Assembly: GCF_002006995.1 (NCBI RefSeq)
Contig: NZ_MRUL01000006.1
Location: 183,641-247,640 of the forward strand
Origin: Izhakiella australiensis
GTDB taxonomy: Bacteria > Pseudomonadota > Gammaproteobacteria > Enterobacterales > Enterobacteriaceae
Direction: 5' to 3'
DNA length: 64,000 nt
The notes beneath the pieces were generated by a model. The model made no database searches, was not told the DNA's origin, and saw nothing but the letters and a program-made list of their open reading frames with translations. Below are positions 1-9,705 of the stretch, piece by piece (the stretch's first letter is position 1; each line of letters begins with the position of its first letter). The position numbers and the translations under genes were made by a program.

Positions 1-481
1 TATTTTCATCTTTAACCTGTAGCTTCCATACGTCTGCCGGTGATTCCACCAGGTACATTCCACCAGCAGTATTATTGTACTGCCCCATGGTACCTTCCAC
101 TTCCGGATGCCCGGCATGGCCGATGAGAATCGCTTCCACGCCTTTACGGCTGGCGCGCGCCACTTCCATATGCACTTTGGTAACCAAAGGACAGGTGGCG
201 TCAAACAGCATCGTCAGATGACGCGCTTTGGCTTCCGCGCGCACCGCCTGTGAAACGCCGTGCGCGGAAAAAATCAGGATCGCGCCGTCTGGCACTTCTG
301 AAATTTGCTCAATAAAAACCGCGCCCCGTTCACGCAGGCTGTTAACTACATAGCGGTTATGCACCACCTCATGGCGTACATAGATCGGCGCACCGTACAT
401 TTCCAGCGCGCGCTCAACGATGCTGATGGCACGATCCACACCGGCGCAAAAGCCGCGCGGATTAGCTAACAGTATTCGCAT
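1..481 (-). CDS. ispH: 4-hydroxy-3-methylbut-2-enyl diphosphate reductase IspH (3' part cut off by window edge)
   Basis: N-terminal ~160 residues of IspH, the [4Fe-4S] enzyme that makes IPP and DMAPP from HMBPP in the last step of the MEP isoprenoid pathway. The N-terminus [19 protein letters not shown] holds the first cluster cysteine, and the downstream HEVVHN, SAHGVS and DATCPLV motifs are family hallmarks, the last with another cluster cysteine. The ATG at 481 lies inside the 3' end of fkpB (20 bp overlap), as expected for the last gene of the ribF-ileS-lspA-fkpB-ispH operon. The C-terminus lies outside the window. Confidence 0.97.
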   Translation of the reverse strand, partial: MRILLANPRGFCAGVDRAISIVERALEMYGAPIYVRHEVVHNRYVVNSLRERGAVFIEQISEVPDGAILIFSAHGVSQAVRAEAKARHLTMLFDATCPLVTKVHMEVARASRKGVEAILIGHAGHPEVEGTMGQYNNTAGGMYLVESPADVWKLQVKDEN

Positions 482-932
482 CAGGAGCCTCCAGGTCGGG
501 GTCTATTTCCAGCACCTCGACCTCAAAATGAACCGTCTGCCCGGACAGCGGATGATTAAAATCTACGGTGATCGAGTCACCGGAAATTTCGCGAATTACA
601 CCGGGCATTTCACTGCCATCCATCGCAGTAAATAGCATAATCGCGCCGATCTCAGGTTCGCCAGCGGCAACAAAATCACGCCGCGAGAAATACTGAATCA
701 GATCGGGGCTGGTCTGCCCGAAAGCCGCATCGGGCGCCAGAGGAAAGCTTGTTTTATCGCCGACGCGCAGCCCAACCAGCTGCGCTTCCAGTCCATCGGA
801 AAGGCTGCCGTCGCCCAGGCGAAACAGCGCCGGCTTGCCGTTATTGCGCGTTGACTCGGCGGTGGAGCCATCTTCCAGCTTCAACACGAAATGTACAAGC
901 ACCGCGCTGTCACGCTGCACAGAATCAGACAT
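462..932 (-). CDS. fkpB: FKBP-type peptidyl-prolyl cis-trans isomerase FkpB (SlpA-like)
   Basis: 156-residue cytoplasmic FKBP of the SlyD/SlpA type, a proline isomerase with a small chaperone flap. The FKBP strand [18 protein letters not shown], the [17 protein letters not shown] core and the [20 protein letters not shown]-terminal strand are all present. The His/Cys-rich metal tail of SlyD is absent, which favours FkpB. Three bases separate it from lspA, and its 3' end overlaps the ispH start, so translation is probably coupled. Confidence 0.95.
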   Translation of the reverse strand: MSDSVQRDSAVLVHFVLKLEDGSTAESTRNNGKPALFRLGDGSLSDGLEAQLVGLRVGDKTSFPLAPDAAFGQTSPDLIQYFSRRDFVAAGEPEIGAIMLFTAMDGSEMPGVIREISGDSITVDFNHPLSGQTVHFEVEVLEIDPDLEAPDANTVS

Positions 933-935
933 AAC

Positions 936-1442
936 CTAACCTTTATCACTCGTCTGTTTGCCGGACGGCGTGGCAAATCCTTCCAGTACGATCAGCGACG
1001 CACCGATACAGATAGCACAGTCGGCAATATTGAAGGTCGCGAAGTGCCACTCTCCGACGTAGAAGTCGATAAAATCGACGACAAATCCGTGATATGCCCG
1101 GTCAAACAGGTTGCCCAGCGCGCCGCCGATAATCAGCGCGTAGGCGATGTTGTTCAGCCTCTTCGCCGCCGCCGTGCGGTACATGATTACCAGCAGCGAC
1201 ACCACGATTGCGATAGCAATACCGGCAAAGAACCAGCGCTGCCAGCCGCCTTTGTCGGCGAGAAAGCTAAACGCCGCACCGTAATTGTGAGCATAAAACA
1301 GGTTAAAAAACGGAATGACCGGCAGCGTCTCATGCAGCATCATGTGGTTAATCACCCACTGTTTGCTGGCGAAATCAACGCCAATCACTACCACCACCAG
1401 CCACAGCCAGCGTAATCCGGTTGATAATAAAGGCTTACTCAT
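936..1442 (-). CDS. lspA: Lipoprotein signal peptidase LspA (signal peptidase II)
   Basis: 168-residue inner-membrane aspartyl protease that removes signal peptides from prolipoproteins after Lgt lipidation. Four hydrophobic helices are visible. The conserved N-terminal VDFASKQW and NYGAAFSFL motifs and the two catalytic aspartate regions (GALGNLFDR and VVDFIDF) are intact. The ATG overlaps the ileS stop codon by one base (TGATG arrangement), typical of translational coupling. Length matches the family (~164 aa). Confidence 0.97.
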   Translation of the reverse strand: MSKPLLSTGLRWLWLVVVVIGVDFASKQWVINHMMLHETLPVIPFFNLFYAHNYGAAFSFLADKGGWQRWFFAGIAIAIVVSLLVIMYRTAAAKRLNNIAYALIIGGALGNLFDRAYHGFVVDFIDFYVGEWHFATFNIADCAICIGASLIVLEGFATPSGKQTSDKG

Positions 1443-4258
1443 CAGGCAAACTTACGCTCTTCACCGTTACCGGCTACGTTGGTGACACAGCGGCCACAAA
1501 GTTCAGGATGCTCAGCATCCTGACCGACATCATTAGTATAGTGCCAGCAGCGCGGACACTTACTACCTTCAGCTTTATGCAGCGCGATCTTCAGCCCTTT
1601 TAGCTGTTCGCTCTGCTGCGCTTCTTCCGGCGCCAGGGCGAAGTCCGCTACCTGCGCGCCAGAGGTCAGCAGCACAAAGCGCAGCTCGTTGCCGAGGCTG
1701 GTCAGTTTGGCCGCCAGCGCGTGATCAGCATACAGAGTGACCGCCGCTTCCAGCGCGCCGCCGATACGCTTATCGTTACGCGCCTGCTCCAGCACCTTAT
1801 TGACTTCGCCGCGCACGCTGAGCAGGTCTGCCCAGAACGTATCGTTCATCGGCTCGTTATCCGCCAGGCCGAACAGGCCATCGAACCACTCCTCGGTAAA
1901 CACATACTGTGCGCGCTTGCCGGGCAAATAGCTCCAGATTTCATCGGCGGTGAAAGAAAGAATCGGCGCCATCCAGCGCACCAGCGCTTCCACGATATAC
2001 CACAGTGCCGTCTGGCAGCTGCGCCGCGCAACGCCGTCGCTTTTCGCGGTGTACTGGCGGTCCTTAATGATATCCAGATAGAAAGAGCCCATTTCTATCG
2101 AGCAGAACTGCATCAGACGCTGAATGACCTCATGGAAGTCGTAGCTGGCATAGGAGGCAATGATATCCTGCTGCGCCGCTTGCGCCCGGCCAACGGCCCA
2201 GCGATCGACCACCACCATCTCTTCCGGCTTCACCAGGTCGGTTTCCGGATTAAAGCCGGCAAGGTTCGCCAGCAGGAAGCGCGCGGTATTACGAATACGA
2301 CGATAGGCATCCGCCGATCGTTTGAGGATCTCATCGGAAACCGCCATCTCACCGGAGTAATCGGTTGAGGCGACCCACAGGCGCAGAATATCCGCCCCCA
2401 GCTTATCCATCACGTCCTGCGGCGCGACGGTGTTGCCGATGGATTTTGACATCTTGCGGCCCTGACCATCGACGGTGAAGCCGTGCGTCAGAACCTGGCG
2501 GTATGGCGCTTTGTTTTTCATCGCCACGCCAATCATCAGCGACGACATAAACCAGCCGCGGTGCTGATCCGAGCCTTCCAGATACATATCCGGCTGATGG
2601 CCTTCAAACTCAGGACGGTTATCCACCACGGAAAAACTGGTGGAGCCGGAATCAAACCAGACGTCGAGCGTATCCGGTACTTTTACGTAGCTATCAGCCT
2701 CATCGCCCATCAGCTCGTGCGCATCGAGATCCCACCATGCCTGAATGCCATCCTGCTCAACGCGCTGCGCGACTTTTTCCATCAGCGCCAGGGTATCAGG
2801 ATGCAGCTGCTCGGTGTCTTTATGTACGAACAGCGCCATCGGCACACCCCAGGTACGCTGACGGGAGATGCACCAATCCGGGCGATTCGCCACCATCGAC
2901 TCAATGCGCGCCTGGCCCCAGCCGGGGATCCACTGTACGCCTTTAATTTCCTTCAGCGACTGCGCGCGCAGCCCTTTCTGATCCATGCTGACGAACCACT
3001 GCGGCGTAGCGCGGAAGATGATCGGGGTTTTGTGGCGCCAGCAGTGCGGATAGCTGTGCAGCATTTTTTCCACGTGCAGCAGCGCGCCTTTTTCTTTTAA
3101 CAGCTCAACCACCAGATCGTTGGCTTTAAATACGTTAACGCCGTCAAGTGTCGGGTAGGTGCCCGGCAGATAGCAGCCGTCAGGGCCGACCGGGTTGGCG
3201 ATTTCAATGCCGTATTTCTGGCCGATAACGTAATCGTCAGGACCGTGGCCCGGCGCGGTGTGCACGGCGCCGGTACCGGCTTCCAGCGTGACGTGTTCGC
3301 CAAGCACCACGGGAGACAGGTGGTCCAGGAACGGATGGCGGAACTGCTGCAGCTCCAGCGCGGCGCCTTTACATTCGCCGAGCACCGTCCATTCACTGAT
3401 GCCGACGCGCGCCATCACGCTGTCGACCAGGTCTTTCGCCAGAATCAGCGCCCGATCGTGAATCTGCACCAGCTGGTAATCAAATTCAGGATGCAGGGAA
3501 ATCGCGCGGTTAGCCGGCATTGTCCACGGCGTGGTAGTCCAGATAACCAGATCAATCGGTCCGGTAACCCCGGCGGCGCCGAATTTCGCCTGCACCGCGC
3601 TTTTATCAGCGGCGTCGAAGGTGACGTCGATCGAAGGCGACGTTTTGTCATAGTATTCTACTTCCGCTTCCGCCAGCGCAGAGCGGCAGTCAAGGCACCA
3701 GTGAACCGGCTTGGCGCCCTTGTGCAAATGACCATTGCCGATGATCTTCGCCAGCGCGCGAATGATGTTGGCTTCCGTCTGGAAGTTCATCGTCAGATAG
3801 GGACGTTCCCAGTCGCCGAGCACGCCGAGACGGATAAAGTCTTTTTTCTGGCCTTCAACCTGCTCTGCTGCGTACTTACGGCAGGCTTCACGAAATTCGG
3901 CGGCGCTGACTTTTTCGCCCGGCTTGCCGATCATCTGCTCGACCTTGTGCTCAATAGGCAGACCATGGCAGTCCCAGCCCGGCACGTAAGGCGAGTCAAA
4001 TCCCGCCATGCCTTTAGACTTGACGATAATATCTTTCAGAATCTTATTAACTGAGTGACCAATATGAATACTGCCGTTCGCGTAAGGAGGGCCGTCGTGC
4101 AGGATAAAGGTTTTTTTCCCTTTTTTGGCCGCGCGAATGATGCCGTAAAGGTTGTCATCATACCAGCGTTGCAGCATTCCCGGTTCGCGTTTGGCCAGAT
4201 CGCCACGCATTGGGAACCCCGTTTCAGGCAAATTCAGGGTCGATTTATAGTCACTCAT
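1442..4258 (-). CDS. ileS: Isoleucyl-tRNA synthetase IleS
   Basis: 938-residue class I aminoacyl-tRNA synthetase charging tRNA-Ile. The HIGH motif ([12 protein letters not shown], ~residues 58-69), a CP1 editing domain with [16 protein letters not shown], the KMSKS motif ([10 protein letters not shown]) and a C-terminal zinc ribbon (KCPRCWHY ... HPELCGRCV) are all present, as in E. coli IleS (938 aa). It lies 30 bp after ribF and overlaps lspA by one base. It also charges the minor tRNA-Ile2 encoded at 62317-62392 in this window. Confidence 0.99.
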   Translation of the reverse strand: MSDYKSTLNLPETGFPMRGDLAKREPGMLQRWYDDNLYGIIRAAKKGKKTFILHDGPPYANGSIHIGHSVNKILKDIIVKSKGMAGFDSPYVPGWDCHGLPIEHKVEQMIGKPGEKVSAAEFREACRKYAAEQVEGQKKDFIRLGVLGDWERPYLTMNFQTEANIIRALAKIIGNGHLHKGAKPVHWCLDCRSALAEAEVEYYDKTSPSIDVTFDAADKSAVQAKFGAAGVTGPIDLVIWTTTPWTMPANRAISLHPEFDYQLVQIHDRALILAKDLVDSVMARVGISEWTVLGECKGAALELQQFRHPFLDHLSPVVLGEHVTLEAGTGAVHTAPGHGPDDYVIGQKYGIEIANPVGPDGCYLPGTYPTLDGVNVFKANDLVVELLKEKGALLHVEKMLHSYPHCWRHKTPIIFRATPQWFVSMDQKGLRAQSLKEIKGVQWIPGWGQARIESMVANRPDWCISRQRTWGVPMALFVHKDTEQLHPDTLALMEKVAQRVEQDGIQAWWDLDAHELMGDEADSYVKVPDTLDVWFDSGSTSFSVVDNRPEFEGHQPDMYLEGSDQHRGWFMSSLMIGVAMKNKAPYRQVLTHGFTVDGQGRKMSKSIGNTVAPQDVMDKLGADILRLWVASTDYSGEMAVSDEILKRSADAYRRIRNTARFLLANLAGFNPETDLVKPEEMVVVDRWAVGRAQAAQQDIIASYASYDFHEVIQRLMQFCSIEMGSFYLDIIKDRQYTAKSDGVARRSCQTALWYIVEALVRWMAPILSFTADEIWSYLPGKRAQYVFTEEWFDGLFGLADNEPMNDTFWADLLSVRGEVNKVLEQARNDKRIGGALEAAVTLYADHALAAKLTSLGNELRFVLLTSGAQVADFALAPEEAQQSEQLKGLKIALHKAEGSKCPRCWHYTNDVGQDAEHPELCGRCVTNVAGNGEERKFA

Positions 4259-4288
4259 CAGATTCTCGATTCCGTATTTCGGTTCTGT

Positions 4289-5227
4289 TTAAACCGGTGT
4301 TTTCAGCCCAAAAAATCGGCGGGCGGTCACCACATCTTTAGCAATTTGCTGCTTCAACGCCCCGAAGGATTCAAAGCGCTGCTCATTACGTATTTTCTCT
4401 TTTAACACCACATCAATATGGCGGCCATACAGATTCATTTCAACGTCAAACAGATGCACTTCAAGCTGTTGACGTACGCCGCCGACCGTGGGCCGGTTGC
4501 CAATATTCGCTACGCCAGGCAGCGGCTTATCACCCAGGCCATACACTTCCACGGCATAAACGCCGCGCACCGGCGACACCGTGCGGCGCAGGGGAATGTT
4601 GGCGGTGGGGAAACCAATCGTACGTCCGAGCGCATCGCCATGGACGACGCGACCGGAGATGCTAAACGGATGGCCCAACAGCGACGCCGCCAGATCCAGC
4701 TTATCGTCCGCCAGCGCCTGGCGCACAGCGGTGCTGCTGATACGCACGCCGTTGTCGCAAAACGTACGCGTGCTGATAACGTCAAAACCATAGCGGCCGC
4801 CGGCCTGCTGCAACAATGCGAAATCACCTTTACGTTCTGCGCCGAAGCGGAAGTCATCGCCTACCGCCAAAAAACGAACGTCCAGCTTGTTGACCAGTAA
4901 ATCAGTGATAAAGCTTTCGGCGGAGTGAGCGGCAAATTTGCGGTCAAAGCGCAGGCAAAGTACTGCGTCAACGCCGGCCTCTGCCAGATAACGCACCTTT
5001 TCACGCAGCCGCGTCAGCCGCGCAGGCGCGCTTTCCGGCGAGAACAGCTCCATCGGCTGAGGTTCGAATAGCATAACCATAACCGGTAGCTGACGTTTTC
5101 GCCCTTCTTCGCACAAGCGGGCAAGCAGCGCCTGGTGGCCACGGTGTACGCCATCGAAATTGCCGATGGTCAGCACGCACCCGCGATGCTGCTCATTCAG
5201 ATTATGTATGCCGCGGATAAACTTCAT
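4289..5227 (-). CDS. ribF: Bifunctional riboflavin kinase / FAD synthetase RibF
   Basis: 312-residue enzyme converting riboflavin to FMN and then FAD. The N-terminal nucleotidyltransferase domain carries GNFDGVHRGHQ (~residues 23-33). The C-terminal flavokinase domain carries GRVVHGDALGRTIGFPTANI, followed by GVYAVEVYG. It heads the operon leading into ileS and is divergent from rpsT, as in E. coli. No FMN riboswitch-like structure was recognised upstream, in line with enterobacterial ribF. Confidence 0.97.
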   Translation of the reverse strand: MKFIRGIHNLNEQHRGCVLTIGNFDGVHRGHQALLARLCEEGRKRQLPVMVMLFEPQPMELFSPESAPARLTRLREKVRYLAEAGVDAVLCLRFDRKFAAHSAESFITDLLVNKLDVRFLAVGDDFRFGAERKGDFALLQQAGGRYGFDVISTRTFCDNGVRISSTAVRQALADDKLDLAASLLGHPFSISGRVVHGDALGRTIGFPTANIPLRRTVSPVRGVYAVEVYGLGDKPLPGVANIGNRPTVGGVRQQLEVHLFDVEMNLYGRHIDVVLKEKIRNEQRFESFGALKQQIAKDVVTARRFFGLKTPV

Positions 5228-5468
5228 GGCTGACCCAACAGTATGGAAATCGGCGGATTATACCTTGTACAGCGATGAAGGTTAACCCGCTAATGCCCCC
5301 TTTCTCCTGTTTCTGGCGCCATTTCATCTGGCAGCCGCCCTGCTGGCGTATTTCTGTCCTTTTTTACGTTTACTGCTGTATTCGTCGCGGGGAAGCTGGT
5401 AGAATCTTGCGCCATCAAATCCGTAATCAAGCGTCGTGGTTAAAACGGCGCTTATTTGCACAAATCCA

Positions 5469-5497
5469 TTGACAACAGAAGTCCGAAAAGGCATAGT
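5469..5497 (+). promoter_or_regulatory. Probable sigma-70 promoter of rpsT
   Basis: A perfect -35 TTGACA at 5469-5474 is followed after 17 bp by CATAGT at 5492-5497, 48 bp before the rpsT start codon. E. coli rpsT also has a proximal P2 promoter here. A second TAGAAT box at 5400-5405 may be the -10 of an upstream P1. Inferred from consensus only. Confidence 0.65.
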
Positions 5498-5544
5498 CCT
5501 CGGCCTTTGATTTGTCCTAATAGAACACATTTGGGAGTTGGACC

Positions 5545-5808
5545 TTGGCTAATATCAAATCAGCTAAGAAACGCGTCGTAACGTCAGAAAAACGTCGCAA
5601 GCATAACGCAAGCCGCCGTTCCATGATGCGTACTTTCATCAAGAAAGTACACGCGGCGATCGCCACTGGCGATAAAGAAGCAGCACAGAAAGCATTTAAC
5701 GACATGCAACCGATCGTGGACCGTCAGGCTGCTAAAGGTCTGATCCACAAAAACAAAGCAGCACGTCATAAAGCTAGCCTGACTGCACAGATCAACAAAC
5801 TGGCTTAA
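5545..5808 (+). CDS. rpsT: 30S ribosomal protein S20 RpsT (UUG start)
   Basis: 87-residue basic protein beginning [20 protein letters not shown] after the initiator, the S20 N-terminus. S20 binds 16S rRNA in the body of the 30S subunit. The start codon is TTG at 5545, preceded by TTGGGAG, so this is a rare-start gene, as in E. coli where the UUG start and weak leader mediate autogenous control. Length equals E. coli S20. Monocistronic, with a strong terminator 25 bp downstream. Confidence 0.98.
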   Translation: MANIKSAKKRVVTSEKRRKHNASRRSMMRTFIKKVHAAIATGDKEAAQKAFNDMQPIVDRQAAKGLIHKNKAARHKASLTAQINKLA

Positions 5809-5832
5809 TCGCCGGTTCGATCATCCGCTTTG

Positions 5833-5862
5833 AAAAGCCGACGCATCGCGTCGGCTTTTTTA
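5833..5862 (+). terminator. Rho-independent terminator of rpsT
   Basis: Twelve-base-pair stem AAAAGCCGACGC / GCGTCGGCTTTT with a 3-nt loop, followed by a T run. It may also act on the opposite strand for nhaA, since the stem begins with an A run. Confidence 0.9.
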
Positions 5863-5921
5863 TTGCCTTTACTTTACGGCACGCGCCGCCTGTAGCGGGC
5901 GCAAACGCGCCCGGCCAGTGG

Positions 5922-7100
5922 CTATCTGAGCTTCACACGCAGCAGCATATACCCTATCAGCGCTGAAAGTACCGAACCGCTAAGAATACCCAGTTTGGAG
6001 AAGGTCACCAGCTGCTGATGGGCGCTATCAAATGCCAGCGAGCTGATAAAAATCGACATGGTAAAGCCGATACCGCACAGCACGCCGATTGCGGCAATAT
6101 CGCGCAGACGGGTTCCTGCGGGAAACGTCGCCAGCCGCAGCCTGACGGCCAGCCAGCAAAAGAGAGTGATCCCCAGCGGTTTCCCCACCAACAGACCGAG
6201 AATGATCCCCAGTGGCTCAGGCGACAGCGTATCGGAGAAGCTGATACCCGCCAGCGTAATACCGGCGTTAGCAAAGGCGAAAAGCGGTAATATCAGCCAG
6301 TTAACCCAGGGCATCAGGCCATGGGCGAGGTGTTCAGCCGGCGAATGTCCGTCTTTTTCCGCCAGCGGCACGCAGAACCCAATAACGACGCCCGCCAGAG
6401 TGGCATGAACACCCGATTTAAGCACCGCCGTCCACAGGACGAGCCCCACCAGCATATAAATGGCAATATTACGCACGTTGAACAGATTAAGCAGCACCAG
6501 CACGACAATCGCCGCCGCCGCCACGCTGAGCGACAGCAGCGACAGGTGGTTGGTATAAAACAATGCAATAATGATAATCGCACCCAGATCGTCGATGATC
6601 GCCAGCGCCATTAAAAAAACCTTTAGCGCTGGGGGAACCCGACTGCCCAGCAGCGCCAGTACCCCCAGCGCAAACGCGATATCGGTGGCGGTTGGAATAG
6701 CCCACCCGTTACGCGCGATGGGATCGGCGTGATTAAGCGCAAAAAAAATCAGCCCGGGGACCACCATACCGCCCAGTGCGGCGATTAAGGGGAAAACAGC
6801 CCGGCTGCGGCTTGCCAGTTCTCCGACCAGCAGCTCGCGTTTAACTTCCAGCCCGATAAGCAGAAAAAACAGCGCCATCAACGCATCATTAATCCACAGC
6901 AGGAGATCCTTACTGATGTCCAGCGCGGCAAAACGAATCTGTACCGGTTGCGCCAGCAGCGCCTGATAGCCCAGTGCCGTCGCGTCGTTATTGGCCAGGA
7001 TAATAGCCGCCAGCGCCGCCGCGATCAGCACAATGCCATTACTGGCGTCGCTGTCGATAAACGCCCTGATTAAATGGCGGAAAGTTCGTTTGTTGGTCAC
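5922..7100 (-). CDS. nhaA: Na+/H+ antiporter NhaA (GTG start)
   Basis: 392-residue inner-membrane antiporter exporting Na+ (and Li+) in exchange for protons. About twelve hydrophobic segments are visible. The ion-binding aspartate pair lies in [11 protein letters not shown], and [16 protein letters not shown] and [21 protein letters not shown] are family signatures. The GTG start at 7100 follows a strong AGGAGG Shine-Dalgarno, and E. coli nhaA also starts with GTG. The usual downstream regulator gene nhaR is absent: only 113 bp separate nhaA from the rpsT stop on the other strand. Confidence 0.97.
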   Translation of the reverse strand: MTNKRTFRHLIRAFIDSDASNGIVLIAAALAAIILANNDATALGYQALLAQPVQIRFAALDISKDLLLWINDALMALFFLLIGLEVKRELLVGELASRSRAVFPLIAALGGMVVPGLIFFALNHADPIARNGWAIPTATDIAFALGVLALLGSRVPPALKVFLMALAIIDDLGAIIIIALFYTNHLSLLSLSVAAAAIVVLVLLNLFNVRNIAIYMLVGLVLWTAVLKSGVHATLAGVVIGFCVPLAEKDGHSPAEHLAHGLMPWVNWLILPLFAFANAGITLAGISFSDTLSPEPLGIILGLLVGKPLGITLFCWLAVRLRLATFPAGTRLRDIAAIGVLCGIGFTMSIFISSLAFDSAHQQLVTFSKLGILSGSVLSALIGYMLLRVKLR

Positions 7101-7222
7101 TGCTCCTCCTGAGACGGATAATTGCGCCCTGAAGTTTAACCGCAGGTCTCGCCGGTTAAAAGCAGCTTTGCAGAACGTAGCTTCTGCGCGTTATCCTGGC
7201 GAAACGGGTTGGTTATGCAAAA

Positions 7223-7789
7223 TTATTTTGCCAACAGTTCATATAACGTGGGGTTATCCGCACACTGCCCGGCTCCACATTCAAGAAATGTAGAAATCAG
7301 ATTAGCTGCAATAAGAAGCACAAATATTATTGATAAGATATTTATTAGCTGTGAAGCGCCAGTAAAACGCCTCATTTTCCAGGTCCGGTCGGATAACAGT
7401 AATATCAGCGCCACGAACCCCAGTAGCGCCACCGAAGTAATTAAAGACCATGTATAAAAGTGCACGCCAAAGAGTGCTGAACCATATCCTGTATCACCAG
7501 GCAGAATATGTAGCAGAACCTGCCTGACGGCAATAACGCCCGTAATGATGCAACCAATAACCATTAATGCATAATGTGATTTCCTCAGCCCCAGCTTGAC
7601 GTTAAACAAAAAGCCCATCCCGGCAATGATAAGCCCTACCCTCTGCAACAGACAGAGTGGGCAGGGCAACTCCGCTTTTGCTAACTGGTAATAGAAAGCC
7701 ACGATTAAAACGATGGATACGGCCGTAAGCCCCGCTGCATTCAGCAGCACAAGGCCCTGAGAATTTTTTTCTAAGTGATTCATAAACAC
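7223..7789 (-). CDS. DsbB-family disulfide bond formation protein
   Basis: 188-residue membrane protein with the DsbB quinone-site motif PCPLCLLQR after the first helix (~residues 43-51). Its second cysteine pair sits very near the C-terminus (ECGAGQC, ~residues 170-176) rather than in a central periplasmic loop, so it is not canonical DsbB; it resembles the variants found next to DUF5993 genes. It would reoxidise a periplasmic thiol oxidase and pass electrons to quinone. Only one base separates it from the DUF5993 gene, so the two are co-transcribed. The cognate DsbA-like partner is not in the window. Function inferred from family. Confidence 0.85.
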   Translation of the reverse strand: MFMNHLEKNSQGLVLLNAAGLTAVSIVLIVAFYYQLAKAELPCPLCLLQRVGLIIAGMGFLFNVKLGLRKSHYALMVIGCIITGVIAVRQVLLHILPGDTGYGSALFGVHFYTWSLITSVALLGFVALILLLSDRTWKMRRFTGASQLINILSIIFVLLIAANLISTFLECGAGQCADNPTLYELLAK

Positions 7790-7790
7790 C

Positions 7791-7949
7791 TCAAAAAGAC
7801 AGGTTAAGAGAGTCTGTGGAATGATGGATAAAACTCAGGATCGTGACTACCAGCAACACCCACCAAAGAAAATAACTGACGCGTTTCTTTCCCAGCAACG
7901 CACTCAACGCGGTGGTTAGCGCAATTAGAAATGGCAAAAACATATACAT
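7791..7949 (-). CDS. Small membrane protein, DUF5993 family
   Basis: 52-residue protein starting MYMFLPFLIALTTALSALLG, with two hydrophobic segments and a conserved-looking tail FIHHSTDSLNLSF. I recognise it as DUF5993, a family usually encoded directly before a DsbB homologue; no biochemical role is known to me. I chose the ATG at 7949 over a longer upstream reading because a TGGAG Shine-Dalgarno lies six bases before it. Its stop is followed by one base and then the dsbB-like ATG. The HHSTD segment could face the periplasm, but that is speculation. Confidence 0.75.
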   Translation of the reverse strand: MYMFLPFLIALTTALSALLGKKRVSYFLWWVLLVVTILSFIHHSTDSLNLSF

Positions 7950-7965
7950 AATGAACTCCAGAATG

Positions 7966-8176
7966 TTAAAAGCTGAGTAATGAACGACTGGAAAAATGAA
8001 TAATAAAGGCAACATCCAGATTGCCTTGATCAGCAGGCTTATTCACGGATGGGACTGGTTCAGAATGAGTGAGAATATGGGGTATTCCTGAGGCCAGTGA
8101 CGGGAGAAACAGCAGAGCTGCATAAATAGCATGGCCATAAATTCTGTTTTAACGTTAAGGTTGCAATTCTTTGCAT
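7966..8176 (-). pseudogene. Frameshifted small exported protein upstream of DUF5993 (single-base frameshift)
   Basis: An ATG at 8176 with an AGGAG Shine-Dalgarno opens a frame MQRIATLTLK that then runs to a stop at 8060 with no signal-like sequence. One base offset in the AAAA tract near 8146, a second frame continues as RIYGHAIYAALLFLPSLASG, a convincing signal-peptide hydrophobic core and cleavage region. That frame runs to a TAA at 7966-7968, 16 bp before the DUF5993 start. The span is 211 nt (3n+1), so removing one base gives a continuous ~69-residue exported protein. Either a real decay mutation, a sequencing error or, less likely, recoding. The product matches no family I recognise. Confidence 0.5.
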
Positions 8177-8210
8177 AGTGCTCTCCTGTGTACCGAAAAG
8201 ATTACCTTTT

Positions 8211-8231
8211 CAGCAAGAGGAAAACTTGCTG
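8211..8231. other. Inverted repeat upstream of the redox cassette
   Basis: CAGCAAG / CTTGCTG, perfect 7-bp arms with a 7-nt spacer, 35 bp upstream of the ATG at 8176. It could be an operator or leader hairpin for the cassette transcribed leftward. The rest of 8232-8402 holds no gene that I can support. Confidence 0.45.
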
Positions 8232-8402
8232 TATTTTTTATCAATTTCGCAATTCAGGAGAAAATTTTTCTTCTTGCACCTGGCATCTGAATAAACTTAA
8301 CGCAGCAACCTGGCGCAGGACTACGTGACAAAATGCGCGTGAAAGAAGATATCGTAGTCAGAACGGGCGGCATCAGGAATAATTAGCAACTATCTGCCGG
8401 GA

Positions 8403-8429
8403 TAAAAAACGGGAGCTCAAGGCTCCCGT
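8403..8429 (-). terminator. Rho-independent terminator of dnaKJ
   Basis: Eight-base-pair stem ACGGGAGC / GCTCCCGT (8409-8429) with a 5-nt loop; on the minus strand it is followed by a T run (8403-8408). Begins 24 bp after the dnaJ stop. Confidence 0.88.
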
Positions 8430-8452
8430 TTCATCTTTTCAGGCGGATGCGC

Positions 8453-9595
8453 TCAGCGCGTCAGGTCATCAAAGAACTTCTTCACGCCGTCAAAAAAGCT
8501 TTTCGAGCGCGGACTGTTATTTTCACCCGTTGGCCCGCCGAAGCTTTCACGCAGCTCCTGTAGCAGCGCTTTCTGTCGGTCATTCAGACCCACCGGCGTT
8601 TCCACCACCACGCGACAAAGTAAATCACCCACGCCGCCGCCGCGTACCGATTTAACCCCTTTACCACGCATGCGGAATAGCTTGCCCGTTTGGGTTTCTG
8701 CCGGCACTTTCAGCTTCACGCGGCCATCCAGCGTCGGCACTTCAATTTCACCACCCAGCGCTGCCATGGCAAAGTTGATCGGCACTTCACAGTACAGGTT
8801 ATTATCTTCACGCTCAAAGATGGGGTGTTTTTTCACCGAAACCTGAACGTACAGATCGCCCGCCGGAGCGCCCTGTTCGCCAGCTTCCCCTTCGCCGGTC
8901 AGGCGAATGCGGTCACCGGTATCCACACCGGCAGGAATTTTCACTGACAGGGTTTTTGAACGCTCAACCCGGCCGTGGCCGTGACAAGCGTTGCAGGGAT
9001 CCTTAATTACCGAACCGCGGCCGTGGCAGGTCGGACAGGCTTGCTGTACGGTGAAGAAACCCTGACGCATCTGCACCTGACCTGCGCCGTGACAGGTCGG
9101 ACAGGTTTGCGGTTTGGTACCTGCTTTCGCGCCGCTGCCGTGGCAAACATCGCATTCCTGCAGGGTGGGTATGCGGATCTCTTTGGTCACGCCGCGTACC
9201 GCTTCTTCCAGCGTCAGCTCCATGTTATAGCGTAAATCGGCGCCGCGCGCGGCACGCTGACGGCGTCCCCCGCCAAAAATGTCGCCAAATACGTCGCCAA
9301 AGATATCGCTGAAATCGGCACCGCCGCCGCCGCCAAAGCCGCCGAAACCGCCGCCGCCCATGCCGCCCTGTTCAAAAGCTGCGTGACCATACTGGTCGTA
9401 AGCCGCACGCTTTTGCGCATCGGTCAGGATCTCATAGGCTTCTTTGATCTCTTTAAATTTATTTTCGGCTTCCTTGTCTCCGGGGTTGCGGTCCGGATGA
9501 AACTTCATCGCCAGGCGCTTATAGGCCTTTTTGATTTCCTTCTCATCTGCAGACTTCGCAACGCCCAAAATCTCGTAGTAGTCTTGTTTCGCCAT
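8453..9595 (-). CDS. dnaJ: Chaperone DnaJ (Hsp40)
   Basis: 380-residue type I J-protein that delivers substrates to DnaK and stimulates its ATPase. The J domain with HPD (KFHPDRNPG, ~residues 32-40) is followed by a Gly/Phe-rich linker, four zinc-binding CxxCxGxG repeats ([32 protein letters not shown]) and the C-terminal substrate domains. Length and architecture match E. coli DnaJ (376 aa). Second gene of the dnaK-dnaJ operon, 110 bp after dnaK. Confidence 0.99.
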   Translation of the reverse strand: MAKQDYYEILGVAKSADEKEIKKAYKRLAMKFHPDRNPGDKEAENKFKEIKEAYEILTDAQKRAAYDQYGHAAFEQGGMGGGGFGGFGGGGGADFSDIFGDVFGDIFGGGRRQRAARGADLRYNMELTLEEAVRGVTKEIRIPTLQECDVCHGSGAKAGTKPQTCPTCHGAGQVQMRQGFFTVQQACPTCHGRGSVIKDPCNACHGHGRVERSKTLSVKIPAGVDTGDRIRLTGEGEAGEQGAPAGDLYVQVSVKKHPIFEREDNNLYCEVPINFAMAALGGEIEVPTLDGRVKLKVPAETQTGKLFRMRGKGVKSVRGGGVGDLLCRVVVETPVGLNDRQKALLQELRESFGGPTGENNSPRSKSFFDGVKKFFDDLTR

Positions 9596-9622
9596 TATTC
9601 TTTCCGCCCCCTTAACATGCGC

Positions 9623-9655
9623 GCACGGGCGTGGAGGTGACTCCGACGCCCGTGC
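9623..9655 (-). other. Hairpin in the dnaK-dnaJ intergenic region
   Basis: Ten-base-pair perfect stem GCACGGGCGT / ACGCCCGTGC with a 13-nt loop, without a T run. A structure at this place could act as an attenuator or mRNA-stability element lowering dnaJ relative to dnaK output. The function is inferred. Confidence 0.6.
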
Positions 9656-9705
9656 TGGTTATCAGACTCCCCCGCCAGGGAGAACCTGCGCCCGCTTAAG
9701 GGCCA

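Noticed and set aside
1721..4054. Long antisense open frames across ileS (up to 269 codons)
   Set aside because: They are shadows of the IleS frame in GC-rich DNA: no ribosome sites, no known motifs, and codon use complementary to ileS.
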